From assembly GCF_030209745.1 (NCBI RefSeq), contig NZ_JARVRJ010000001.1, forward strand, positions 62,001 to 126,000: a stretch of DNA of 64,000 nt, given 5' to 3'. Both the position numbers and the translations under genes were made by a program. The notes below the pieces were generated by a model that saw only the letters and a program-made list of their open reading frames with translations, did not search any database and was not told the DNA's origin. This stretch comes from Arthrobacter sp. fls2-241-R2A-200. GTDB lineage: Bacteria > Actinomycetota > Actinomycetes > Actinomycetales > Micrococcaceae. The first letter of the stretch is position 1; the number at the start of each line of letters is the position of its first letter. Shown in pieces: positions 19,401 to 27,726 of the stretch.

Positions 19401-19610
19401 GCAGCAGCATTCGCACGCGGGCCTTAGCACGAGGAGGCAGCCCTCCACAGCCGCCGCGGGCGTGCAAAGCGGGAATAGCGTGTCCGGCAGGATAACCTTG
19501 GAGGAACAGACCAACACGGACCGGGCTGCCACCCTCGATCCCGCAGAATCCTGCGGATGCGGTGTAGGCCCGGCGTGTCTCCCAGAGCAAGAACGAAGAA
19601 GGTTGATTAC

Positions 19611-19994
19611 GTGCCTACCGGCAAGGTCAAATGGTATGACAAAGAAAAGGGCTTCGGGTTCCTCGCGGCCGAAGACGGGCAGGAAGTATTCCTTCCCAAA
19701 ACATCGCTGCCTGCCGGCGTCACCGAACTGAAGGCTGGAACGCGGGTCGAATTCGGCGTCGCAGATGGCCGTCGGGGTGCCCAAGCATTGGGACTGCGCG
19801 TCCTTGAAAAGACGCCGTCCGTTGCCAAGGCCAAGCGGATGGGAGCCAAGGACCTCGCGCCCTTGGTGCAGGATCTGGTGACGGTTCTTGATAACTTGTC
19901 CGGCACGCTTTCTGCAGGGAAGTACCCGGAGGGCAATAAAGCCAAGGCCATCGGTATGGCGCTCCGCAAGGTCGCCGACGAGCTGGAAGCCTAG
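19611..19994 (+). CDS. Cold-shock-domain protein with C-terminal extension
   Basis: This is a 127-residue protein. The first 66 residues are a cold-shock domain (TGKVKWYDKEKGFGFL, RNP1 KGFGFL, RNP2-like EVFLPK). A further 60 residues, mostly helical (LAPLVQDLVTVLDNLSGTLS), are absent from CspA. The domain binds single-stranded nucleic acid; the tail may bind a partner. The GTG start at 19611 matches the domain start and follows AGAAGG. The DUF3027 gene begins 8 nt downstream, and this pair is found together in Actinobacteria, so a shared function is likely. Confidence 0.88.
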   Translation: MPTGKVKWYDKEKGFGFLAAEDGQEVFLPKTSLPAGVTELKAGTRVEFGVADGRRGAQALGLRVLEKTPSVAKAKRMGAKDLAPLVQDLVTVLDNLSGTLSAGKYPEGNKAKAIGMALRKVADELEA

Positions 19995-20002
19995 GACCCC
20001 GC

Positions 20003-20566
20003 ATGACACCCGAATCCGCACAGGATGCGAAGGCCGGAAGGCGCACGGGCTTGCCCTCATGGCGCACGGGAAAGCCGGACGCATTCCTCGCAGCGGCCGT
20101 GGATACCGCCCGCCAGGCCGTGGAAACCATAGCCAAGCCGGGTGAAATTGGCGCGCACATCGGCGCCAAGTCAGAAGGTGACCGGGTGGTAACCCACTTG
20201 TTCGAGTCCAAGCTTGCCGGTTACGGCGGCTGGCAATGGTACGCGGTGGTCACCCGCAATTCGCGGTCCAAGGTGGTGACCGTCAACGAACTCGGACTTC
20301 TTCCGTCTGAGGACTCCATCCTGGCGCCCGAATGGGTTCCGTGGGCCAAGCGTGTTCGGCCGGAAGATGAGAGGCCCTTGGTGGAAGAAAGCGTGGAAGA
20401 GGTCTCCGAGGAGTCCGTCCAAGCGGACGAGGACGACGCTTCGGCGCCCGATGACGACGCGTCGGACGACGACGCCTCGGACGACGACGAGGCCTCCGAC
20501 ACTGCCGAGGAGTCCGGTGCTGCCTCGGACGAGTCCGACAGCTCCGATATCAACGGAGCCGGCTAG
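20003..20566 (+). CDS. DUF3027 family protein with acidic tail
   Basis: This 187-residue actinobacterial protein of unknown function matches DUF3027. The conserved core runs from FLAAAVDTARQA to ILAPEWVPWAKR and includes YGGWQWYAVVTR. The last 65 residues are almost entirely Asp, Glu, Ser and Ala with the repeat ASDDD, likely unstructured and strongly negative. An acidic tail beside a cold-shock-domain gene suggests regulation of RNA or DNA binding, but that is inference. It starts 8 nt after its neighbour. A hairpin follows, separating it from convergent serC. Confidence 0.82.
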   Translation: MTPESAQDAKAGRRTGLPSWRTGKPDAFLAAAVDTARQAVETIAKPGEIGAHIGAKSEGDRVVTHLFESKLAGYGGWQWYAVVTRNSRSKVVTVNELGLLPSEDSILAPEWVPWAKRVRPEDERPLVEESVEEVSEESVQADEDDASAPDDDASDDDASDDDEASDTAEESGAASDESDSSDINGAG

Positions 20567-20610
20567 GTCTTCACGACGACGTCGGACCTCGCCCGGGCGT
20601 TAGAGGCAAT

Positions 20611-20642
20611 CGGCGTCGTCCGGACCTACCCGAACGACGCCG
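20611..20642. terminator. Hairpin between convergent DUF3027 and serC genes
   Basis: CGGCGTCGT (20611-20619) pairs with ACGACGCCG (20634-20642) around a 14-nt loop. A second short GC hairpin follows at about 20653. There is no T-run. Confidence 0.5.
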
Positions 20643-20673
20643 ACCCATGCCTGCGCGGCAGCCGCGCCTGAGG

Positions 20674-21825
<1,152 letters not shown>

Positions 21826-22103
21826 TTAGAGGGGGGTCGTGGCAGGTGGCATCTACTGCCCCTTCGACTCCCCAATTCTGCCCGAACACCCTCCTTGGCA
21901 GGAACCTGGAGTTGTCATAGTCCGCCACGTGGAACGCACGCAGACCATATGCAACCGTTCCCGTTGACGGAATTATCAAGAGTAATTCCTAATAAGCTAG
22001 GCTGGTCTTGCGTTAAGGGCGGGCGAATCAAGCCCCGCCCACCGAGTTGGGCGCGGTACGGTGGAGCTACGCAAGAGACTGCGTTCGAGGAGAGCTGAGC
22101 GGG

Positions 22104-22799
22104 ATGACGGATCTGATCGATACCACTGAGATGTATCTTCGGACCATTTTGGAGCTTGAAGAAGAGAACATTGTTGCCCTTCGCGCACGCATTGCCGAGC
22201 GTCTCCGACACTCCGGCCCCACCGTGTCACAGACCATCGGACGCATGGAAAGGGACGGCCTGGTCATAGTTTCCAATGACCGCCACCTGGAACTGACCCA
22301 AGCGGGCCGTAAGCGGGCCACCGAAGTTATGCGTAAGCATCGGCTGGCCGAGCGGCTCTTGGCAGATGTGATCGGATTGGATTGGGCCTACGTCCATGAC
22401 GAAGCCTGCCGTTGGGAACACGTTATGAGCGAACGCGTCGAACGCAGGCTTTACGAGCTTCTCGAGCACCCCACCGAATCTCCCTACGGCAATCCGATCC
22501 CAGGGCTCGAAGCAATCGGTGGTTTGGCCGCCGTCCCTGCGGACCGCCCGGATGTCAACCTTCTGCAGGCCATGGACGGTTACGGCTCCGATTCGCGGGT
22601 GCTTATCAGCCGCCTCGCCGAACCTATCCAAGTGGAGCCGGAGCTGTTGACCCAGTTGGATGAAGGTGGAATCCGGCCAGGAGCATTAGTGTCACTGGAG
22701 CGAGTGGGCGAGTACATCTCCGTTCGGGTCCCCGGCATTGAAGGCGCCTTGGAACTTCCTCCCGAGGTCGCCGGCCACGTCTTTGTTTCCCTCGGCTAA
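22104..22799 (+). CDS. DtxR/IdeR-family metal-dependent repressor
   Basis: This 231-residue metalloregulator represses iron (or manganese) genes when metal is bound. Every metal ligand sits at the residue number used for DtxR: Met10, His79, Glu83, His98, Cys102, Glu105 and His106. The N-terminal winged helix contains SGPTVSQTIGRMERDGL, and an SH3-like domain closes the C-terminus. Complete iron-type ligands, including Cys102, favour iron over manganese. ATG 22104 follows GAGGAGAG. I see no convincing DtxR box at its own promoter. Confidence 0.94.
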   Translation: MTDLIDTTEMYLRTILELEEENIVALRARIAERLRHSGPTVSQTIGRMERDGLVIVSNDRHLELTQAGRKRATEVMRKHRLAERLLADVIGLDWAYVHDEACRWEHVMSERVERRLYELLEHPTESPYGNPIPGLEAIGGLAAVPADRPDVNLLQAMDGYGSDSRVLISRLAEPIQVEPELLTQLDEGGIRPGALVSLERVGEYISVRVPGIEGALELPPEVAGHVFVSLG

Positions 22800-22940
22800 T
22801 ACGCCGGGCAACATTAAGCGCCGCTGCAATTCTCCTGCTGCGGCAGGACTTGCCATCACTATTTCCCTGTTGATAACGAATTTATTACTGGGGGACTTAA
22901 TCCCCTATAGTTGATTATTGGCGCCGATACCAAAGCGTTA
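22800..22940. other. AT-rich promoter region ahead of the first riboswitch
   Basis: There is no gene here. The stretch around 22860-22915 is unusually AT-rich for this genome (several TTGATAAC and TTATTACT motifs) and probably carries the promoter of the riboswitch-controlled M23 gene. Confidence 0.45.
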
Positions 22941-22975
22941 CCTGATCCGGAGCCGAACTCTGCCAGCGGATCAGG
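22941..22975 (+). promoter_or_regulatory. Possible anti-aptamer hairpin
   Basis: CCTGATCCG (22941-22949) and CGGATCAGG (22967-22975) are exact inverted copies. Its 17-nt loop contains the 5' strands of the riboswitch closing stem and first inner stem, so it may compete with aptamer folding. Confidence 0.45.
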
Positions 22976-23168
22976 TGTTCCACCCCTTACTGGCAGAGGC
23001 GGGGGAACCACTAGCGGCTGTCTAAAGAAGCAGCCTTGGGGTGAAGTCCGCAGCAGAAGTGCCCACTGATACAGGTCCTCATGGGGATACCTGTGTGCCG
23101 TGAGCGCTGAGCGCGGGCCGGGTCTTTGAACTCTCTGACTCGAATCCGACAGCTAACTTCGCAGGCTT
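22949..23168 (+). promoter_or_regulatory. ydaO-yuaA (c-di-AMP) riboswitch 1
   Basis: Hallmarks of the c-di-AMP aptamer are all here in order: GCCGAACTCTGCCAG, the partner CTGGCAGAGGCGGGGGAACC, TTGGGGTGAAGTCC, and the 3' block CGAATCCGACAGCT. AGCC near 22951 can pair with GGCT at 23164 as the closing stem. The M23 hydrolase starts 19 nt after. Its ribosome site AGAGAG (23172-23177) is complementary to CTCTCT at 23131-23136, a loop just 5' of the conserved block, suggesting translational control. Confidence 0.92.
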
Positions 23169-23186
23169 TTCAGAGAGGAATAGAGT

Positions 23187-24011
23187 TTGACATCGCAGAA
23201 CGTCAGGGGCCGCCGTCGCGCATCCGGCCCTGCTGCTGAGGTGGGGCCTGCCCGCGTTGCTACGGAAATCCGGCCCCGCGAGGCCAGCCGCCAGCGGCGA
23301 CGGAAGGGTCCGCTGCGTCAAGTGGCCGACTTCGCCGCAGCCAGCGGAGTGGGTCAGAAAGCCGGCATCGCCCTTGCTGCTACCGGCTTGGCACTGACAG
23401 TCGGCCTGCCAGGCACCAGTCCGATGATGGCTACCTCGGACTCTGGCCAAACCGAGTCTGCGCTGTCTGTAGCCGGTACCCAGCCGGAGGTATCCGCAGC
23501 GGCATCGGCCAAAATCGACTTCAGCCGTGCTGCCGTTTCCACGGCAGCGGATCCCGATGGCAAGCTGAAGCAGCTACTGAGCGCCCAGTCTGTGGCCAGC
23601 ATCCAGCGTTCATCGTCCCAAGGCACTTTGGGTGCCCCCTTGGACACACTTGTCACGGCATCGCCGTTCGGTTATCGCGTCAGTCCGCTGACGGGCGGCA
23701 CCGGTGACTTCCACCGCGGCCAAGACTTCGTGGCGCAGTGCGGCACCGCGGTCCATGCTGCCGCGGCCGGCAAAGTAACTTTCGCAGGATGGCACGAGTA
23801 CGGTGGCGGCAACCGTGTGGTCATAGATCACGGAAACGGCTTGGAGACTACCTACAACCACCTGTCGTCTTTCAACGTCAAGGTGGGCCAGACGGTCAGC
23901 CGCGGCGACGTCGTGGCCCTCAGCGGCACCACGGGAGCCTCCACGGGCTGCCACCTCCACTTTGAAGTCCAGGTCAATGGCGAAGTCGTTGACCCCATGG
24001 GCTGGCTCTGA
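23187..24011 (+). CDS. Secreted M23 (LytM-type) peptidase
   Basis: This 274-residue exported zinc peptidase of family M23 cuts peptidoglycan cross-bridges. An Arg-rich N-region precedes a hydrophobic signal (about residues 54-76, GIALAATGLALTVGLPG). The catalytic domain begins near GYRVSPLTGG and carries zinc ligands His and Asp in FHRGQDF, then HLHFEVQVNG with the catalytic histidines. All ligands are present, so it should be active. The start is TTG 23187 with GAGAGGAAT 8 nt upstream. It is under a c-di-AMP riboswitch. Confidence 0.9.
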   Translation: MTSQNVRGRRRASGPAAEVGPARVATEIRPREASRQRRRKGPLRQVADFAAASGVGQKAGIALAATGLALTVGLPGTSPMMATSDSGQTESALSVAGTQPEVSAAASAKIDFSRAAVSTAADPDGKLKQLLSAQSVASIQRSSSQGTLGAPLDTLVTASPFGYRVSPLTGGTGDFHRGQDFVAQCGTAVHAAAAGKVTFAGWHEYGGGNRVVIDHGNGLETTYNHLSSFNVKVGQTVSRGDVVALSGTTGASTGCHLHFEVQVNGEVVDPMGWL

Positions 24012-24134
24012 CCAACGTGATGGCCATCTCTCGATTCCATGAGGCCGCTCGTGACCTGAATGTGACATTCGCGTTCAACTGTTGTACCGTACATAACGCA
24101 TCGGCTTTTTAGGGGGCCGGTGCACTTGAGTGGA

Positions 24135-24303
24135 TTGCCTAGCTCTGCCACCGCTCGAGTTCCGTTCGCAAAATCGTCTGGCAGGGGCGGGGGAACCACT
24201 TCTGGTCTTCGCAAGAAGGCCTTGGGGTTAAGTCGCAAAGCTTCTCTGAAGCAGCGCGGCCGGATGACTCCCATCCGAATCCGACAGCTCACCTCGCAGG
24301 CAT
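24135..24303 (+). promoter_or_regulatory. ydaO-yuaA (c-di-AMP) riboswitch 2
   Basis: This second aptamer repeats the pattern: AGCTCTGCCA, GTCTGGCAGGGGCGGGGGAA, CCTTGGGGTTAAGTCG, and CCGAATCCGACAGCTCACC. TGCCT near 24136 pairs with AGGCA at 24298. The ribosome site GGGAG (24305-24309) is complementary to CTCCC at 24268-24272, again in the loop just before the conserved 3' block. It controls the NlpC/P60 gene. Confidence 0.92.
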
Positions 24304-24320
24304 TGGGAGAGGCTACCTAC

Positions 24321-25082
24321 GTGTCATCACGCACTACCCCTGCGCGCCACCGCGCCCAAGCGGTTCGTAAGAACCCCTTGAACACTCTTTCTACGGCTGT
24401 TTCTTCCAACGCAGGTACAGTAGGCCGCCAGGCCGTCGTGTTGGCAGCAGCCTCCGGTCTCATTCTCAGCGTTGGTTTGCCCGCACAGGCTGCCGACACC
24501 GGCGTTTCCGCTTCGGAAGCCTCCGGTACCCAGCAGATGGTAGCCACAGCAGTGGTAACCGCGGAGCCCACCGCCACCGTTGCCTTCGAGAGCCCCGTTG
24601 TGGCCACGCAGGAGGCTCCGAAGGTTGTCCAGGCAGTTGCCGAGACTCCCGATGCCTCAACCCAGGCCGCTACAGGCGCCACGAACAACGCAGGCACGTC
24701 GGAAACTGTTACCGCACAGTCGGCCGTAGCCAAGGATGGCGTTTCCAGCGCCGCAGCTTCGGGCCTGGCAGCAATCGCCTACACCGGCATCGGCCACCCC
24801 TACGTTTGGGGCGGCACCACGCCTAACGGTTGGGACTGCTCCGGCTTCACTCAGTGGGTCTACGCCCAGGCTGGCATCAGCATCCCACGCACGAACGCCT
24901 GGACTGTCATGAAGCCCACCAACACTCCTGCTCCTGGCGATCTCGTCATGCAGAATGGCGGAGCCCACGTTGGCATCTACGTTGGCAACGGCATGATGAT
25001 CAGCGCCTTGAACCCGAGCCAGGGCACGTTGCTGCATGCAGCAGCTGCCACGGGTACATCCTCCTTCTTCACTCTCCGCTAG
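24321..25082 (+). CDS. Secreted NlpC/P60 cell-wall hydrolase
   Basis: This 253-residue exported cysteine peptidase cleaves peptidoglycan stem peptides. The signal region (about residues 27-58) is NAGTVGRQAVVLAAASGLIL ending in AQAADT. A low-complexity Ala/Thr/Val linker leads to the NlpC/P60 domain, which has the catalytic Cys in GWDCSGFTQW and the catalytic His in GGAHVGIYVGN. GTG 24321 is preferred because GGGAGAGG lies 8 nt upstream and the aptamer ends just before it. The domain resembles resuscitation-linked hydrolases under c-di-AMP control in other Actinobacteria. Confidence 0.92.
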   Translation: MSSRTTPARHRAQAVRKNPLNTLSTAVSSNAGTVGRQAVVLAAASGLILSVGLPAQAADTGVSASEASGTQQMVATAVVTAEPTATVAFESPVVATQEAPKVVQAVAETPDASTQAATGATNNAGTSETVTAQSAVAKDGVSSAAASGLAAIAYTGIGHPYVWGGTTPNGWDCSGFTQWVYAQAGISIPRTNAWTVMKPTNTPAPGDLVMQNGGAHVGIYVGNGMMISALNPSQGTLLHAAAATGTSSFFTLR

Positions 25083-25181
25083 AAAAACACCCAGTTCACG
25101 ACTGAGCAGCATTCCCCCAAGTGCTGGTCGGTCACTACCCGCGCGTAACCCCATAGCGCGGATACGAAAGAGAAAAACATC

Positions 25182-25979
25182 ATGATCAGTGCAAACAAGG
25201 TTGCACGGCACCGCGCGGAAGCTCCCAAGACGAGCTCGCTTGCCGTCATCGCAAAAGCAGTCAGTGAGAACGCAGGTGGCGTCGGCCGCCAGGCCGCAGT
25301 AATTGCCGCCGCTTCAGGCCTTGTCCTGACCAGCGGTGTAGCTGCCAACGCGGCTGATACGAACGTTCAGCGTGAGTCGACCTCCACGTCCACCCTCGAC
25401 GTCCAGTCGGTAGCACAGGCAACGATCGCAGCTGATTCCACTGTTGCCATCTCTTACGAGAGCCCCGTGATCACCACGGTAGAAGCTCCGGCCCCCGTGG
25501 TTGAGCAGGCTCCTGCCAAGGCGGAAGCTGCGCCGACGGCAGCTGCTCAGGCCAGTGCCCCCGCGACCACTGCCACCACCGGCGGTAACGCAACCCTGGC
25601 TGTGAACTCCACCTCCAGCGCTACCAAGGCTCCGGTTGCCTCCAGCGGCCTCGGTGCTGCAATTGCTGCAGCCGCCTACGCGCAGTTGGGCGTGAACCAG
25701 GACTGCACCATGCTGGTCACCAACTCGCTGGCTGCCGTGGGCATCCACTTCCACGACTGGCCTGCTGGTTACCTCTCCCTCGGCCGCACGGTCAGTGCAG
25801 CAGAAGCACAGCCCGGTGACCTCGCCTACTACGCCAACGGCGGTTTGGCCGGCGAGGCCCACATTGCCGTGTACGTAGGCAACGGCATGGCGGTCCACGG
25901 TGGCTGGGACGGCTACACCACCAAGCTGTTCAGCGTAAACGTAGGCTCCGGCCCGGTCTTCATCCGCGTCAACGGCTAA
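25182..25979 (+). CDS. Secreted NlpC/P60-like protein, divergent active site
   Basis: This 265-residue exported protein is a paralogue of the preceding gene. The signal region is nearly the same (NAGGVGRQAAVIAAASGLVL then ANAADT), followed by an Ala/Thr/Val linker and an NlpC/P60-like domain. The catalytic Cys is kept (NQDCTMLVTNSL) but the usual DCSGF context is lost. The catalytic His lies in GEAHIAVYVGNGM. It may have altered specificity. Unlike the two genes before it, it has no riboswitch in its 99-nt upstream gap. GAAAGAG precedes the ATG. A strong terminator follows. Confidence 0.85.
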   Translation: MISANKVARHRAEAPKTSSLAVIAKAVSENAGGVGRQAAVIAAASGLVLTSGVAANAADTNVQRESTSTSTLDVQSVAQATIAADSTVAISYESPVITTVEAPAPVVEQAPAKAEAAPTAAAQASAPATTATTGGNATLAVNSTSSATKAPVASSGLGAAIAAAAYAQLGVNQDCTMLVTNSLAAVGIHFHDWPAGYLSLGRTVSAAEAQPGDLAYYANGGLAGEAHIAVYVGNGMAVHGGWDGYTTKLFSVNVGSGPVFIRVNG

Positions 25980-25992
25980 GTTCACCTCTTCC

Positions 25993-26033
25993 GAACACCC
26001 TGCTGGCTCCATGCCGGCAGGGTGTTCTGCTTT
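25993..26033 (+). terminator. Rho-independent terminator after the hydrolase cluster
   Basis: GAACACCCTGC (25993-26003) pairs exactly with GCAGGGTGTTC (26017-26027); TGCTTT follows. It starts 13 nt after the stop. Confidence 0.82.
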
Positions 26034-26264
26034 AACCGATGTGTTCTTCTTTAACCTGCAGAGGATGCTCTGGAACGCCGCACATGGGGCGCCTAATTCT
26101 GAACACCGCACAAATTTTTGCCGACATCGCACGTGAAACGACAGATAAATTCGTTGATATGGCATAGAAGTGCTTACCCTTATGGTGTCGAACCACAGCC
26201 CGTACATGCAGAGGGCAGCCGGCCCTCGTGCCCCTGACGGGTGCGGCCGTGAAGAGGTACGTGC

Positions 26265-26765
26265 ATGCGCACACTCGTTCTGAATGCTGGATATGAACCG
26301 CTGGCGGTAGTAACGTTCCGCCGGGCGCTGGTCCTTGTGCTCACTGGGAAAGCAAGCGTGGTGGCCGAAGGCGACGATCCCGTCGTCGGGCCGCAAGAGA
26401 TTCTCGGAAGACCTTCCGTGATCCTCCTCAACCGCTACATCCGTCCCAAGTACAACCGGGTCACCGCCGTGAGCCGGCGCGGTGTTCTTCGCCGCGACGG
26501 ACACCGCTGCGCCTATTGCGGCAAAACAGCACACACTATTGACCACGTCCACCCCAAATCCAGGGGCGGCGCGGATTCTTGGGAAAATTTGGTTGCGGCG
26601 TGCCTGAAGTGCAATAACGCCAAGAGCGATCATACGTTGGCGGAAATGGGCTGGAAACTCCGCTTCAAACCCGGCGTGCCCCAAGGAACAATGTGGCAGA
26701 TCAAGGAACTTGAGAAACCTGCCCCGGACTGGGATCCCTTCCTGTTGCCTGAATCCGCTGCCTGA
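26265..26765 (+). CDS. HNH endonuclease family protein
   Basis: This 166-residue protein has an HNH nuclease domain with two zinc knuckles, CAYC and CLKC, and the catalytic triad pattern TIDHVHPKSRGG, then WENLVAACLKCNNAK. The first 75 residues (LVLNAGYEPLAVVTFRRALV) are the conserved N-terminal part of a widespread actinobacterial and bacterial HNH family of stand-alone proteins. It is not linked to a phage or restriction gene here. A role in DNA processing is inferred from the fold. GAAGAGG lies 7 nt before ATG 26265. Confidence 0.9.
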   Translation: MRTLVLNAGYEPLAVVTFRRALVLVLTGKASVVAEGDDPVVGPQEILGRPSVILLNRYIRPKYNRVTAVSRRGVLRRDGHRCAYCGKTAHTIDHVHPKSRGGADSWENLVAACLKCNNAKSDHTLAEMGWKLRFKPGVPQGTMWQIKELEKPAPDWDPFLLPESAA

Positions 26766-26807
26766 CGTACGCGATTGCGGCTTAAGGTGAGTCCCGCCCA
26801 TGACCGG

Positions 26808-26813
26808 TAGTGT
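26808..26813 (+). promoter_or_regulatory. -10 box of a leaderless promoter (mobA operon)
   Basis: TAGTGT is followed by 6 nt and then the ATG of mobA at 26820. Confidence 0.5.
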
Positions 26814-26819
26814 GGGCGG

Positions 26820-27419
26820 ATGGAATTCGATGCCGTAATTCTCGCTGGCGGCAAGGCCACGCGGCTGGGTGGTGCGCCGAAGAACGAACTACGGTACGAC
26901 GGCGACACCCTCCTGACCCATGCCCTGCGCGCTGCCGAAGGTGCCGGGGAAGTGGTGGTTGTGGGACCGGGCAGCATGGAGGTCCCTGAGGGGATCCTCA
27001 GGGCGCGGGAAGAACCCGTTTTTGCCGGGCCGGCCGCCGCCATCGCGGCCGGGTTGGATCGTCTTGGCGCTAACGGTGCTTCCGCGCCTTGGACGTTGGT
27101 ACTGGCATGCGACATGCCACACGCTGTTCGTGGCGTGGCCCCTTTGGTGCAGCGGCTCCAATCCGAGCCGGGCATGGATGGCGCCATGGCGGTGGCCGCC
27201 GATGGCCGGAAGCAGCCGCTCCTCGGGATGTACAGCAAGGCCGCCCTGCAACGGGAAGTTGAAGCGGCACGCGATTCGGGTAGGTTGACCAACTCCTCTG
27301 TTTTCGGGCTCCTTGCTAGGCTGAACCTGCTGACTGTTGCCGTCCCTGCCGGTTCCACCGATGACGTAGACACTTGGGCGGACGCAGCGGCTTTGGGCAT
27401 TGAGGATCTTGGGCATTGA
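26820..27419 (+). CDS. mobA: Molybdenum cofactor guanylyltransferase (MobA)
   Basis: This 199-residue nucleotidyltransferase attaches GMP to molybdopterin to form the bis-MGD cofactor used by formate dehydrogenase and nitrate reductase. It shows the NTP-binding LAGGKATRLGGAPK near residue 9 and the metal-binding ACDMPHA at about residue 97. The gene begins the mobA-DUF6457-moeA-fdhD operon, and the downstream coding segments overlap or abut. A -10 box ends 6 nt before the ATG, so it is probably leaderless. The context supports MobA over other nucleotidyltransferases. Confidence 0.92.
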   Translation: MEFDAVILAGGKATRLGGAPKNELRYDGDTLLTHALRAAEGAGEVVVVGPGSMEVPEGILRAREEPVFAGPAAAIAAGLDRLGANGASAPWTLVLACDMPHAVRGVAPLVQRLQSEPGMDGAMAVAADGRKQPLLGMYSKAALQREVEAARDSGRLTNSSVFGLLARLNLLTVAVPAGSTDDVDTWADAAALGIEDLGH

Positions 27420-27438
27420 CGATGAGTTGGAGGCGGAC

Positions 27439-27726
27439 ATGAAGAGCCAGGAAGAGACGCTCGAGGAATGGTGCCGCGTACTGTTGCAGGCCTTTGAGCT
27501 AGAGGGTGTGGAAGTAGACGTCAATGGGGTCCTCTCCGTAGCAGGGGTAGCCGCGCATTCGGTGGTGCGGCCGGCGGCACCCCTGACCACGTTCATCGCC
27601 GGTTACGCAGCGGGCATGGCCCGGGGCATTGGCCAGGCAAACGACGCCGACTCCATGGCTGCTGCCTTGGATGTGGCCCGGAAAGCTGCCATGGACTACA
27701 CGGAGCCCGGGACCGAAGCGGAATGA
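27439..27726 (+). CDS. DUF6457 family protein
   Basis: This small 95-residue, mostly helical, acidic protein matches DUF6457, a family found in actinobacterial molybdenum-cofactor operons but without a known activity. Residues from TLEEWCRVLLQAFELE to the Ala-rich end form the conserved unit. I place the start at ATG 27439, because GGAGG (27429-27433) lies 5 nt upstream; a TTG at 27400 overlaps mobA and has no site. The stop overlaps the moeA start (ATGA), so translation is coupled. It may be a chaperone or partner for MobA or MoeA. Confidence 0.8.
   Translation: MKSQEETLEEWCRVLLQAFELEGVEVDVNGVLSVAGVAAHSVVRPAAPLTTFIAGYAAGMARGIGQANDADSMAAALDVARKAAMDYTEPGTEAE

Noticed and set aside
21960..22000. 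A DtxR-type operator before the IdeR-like gene
   Set aside because: CCTAATAAGCTAGG is only loosely similar to the 19-bp consensus and is not a good palindrome.
26265..26765. HNH gene as part of a mobile or restriction system
   Set aside because: Neighbours are housekeeping genes, and this HNH family is usually a stand-alone chromosomal gene.
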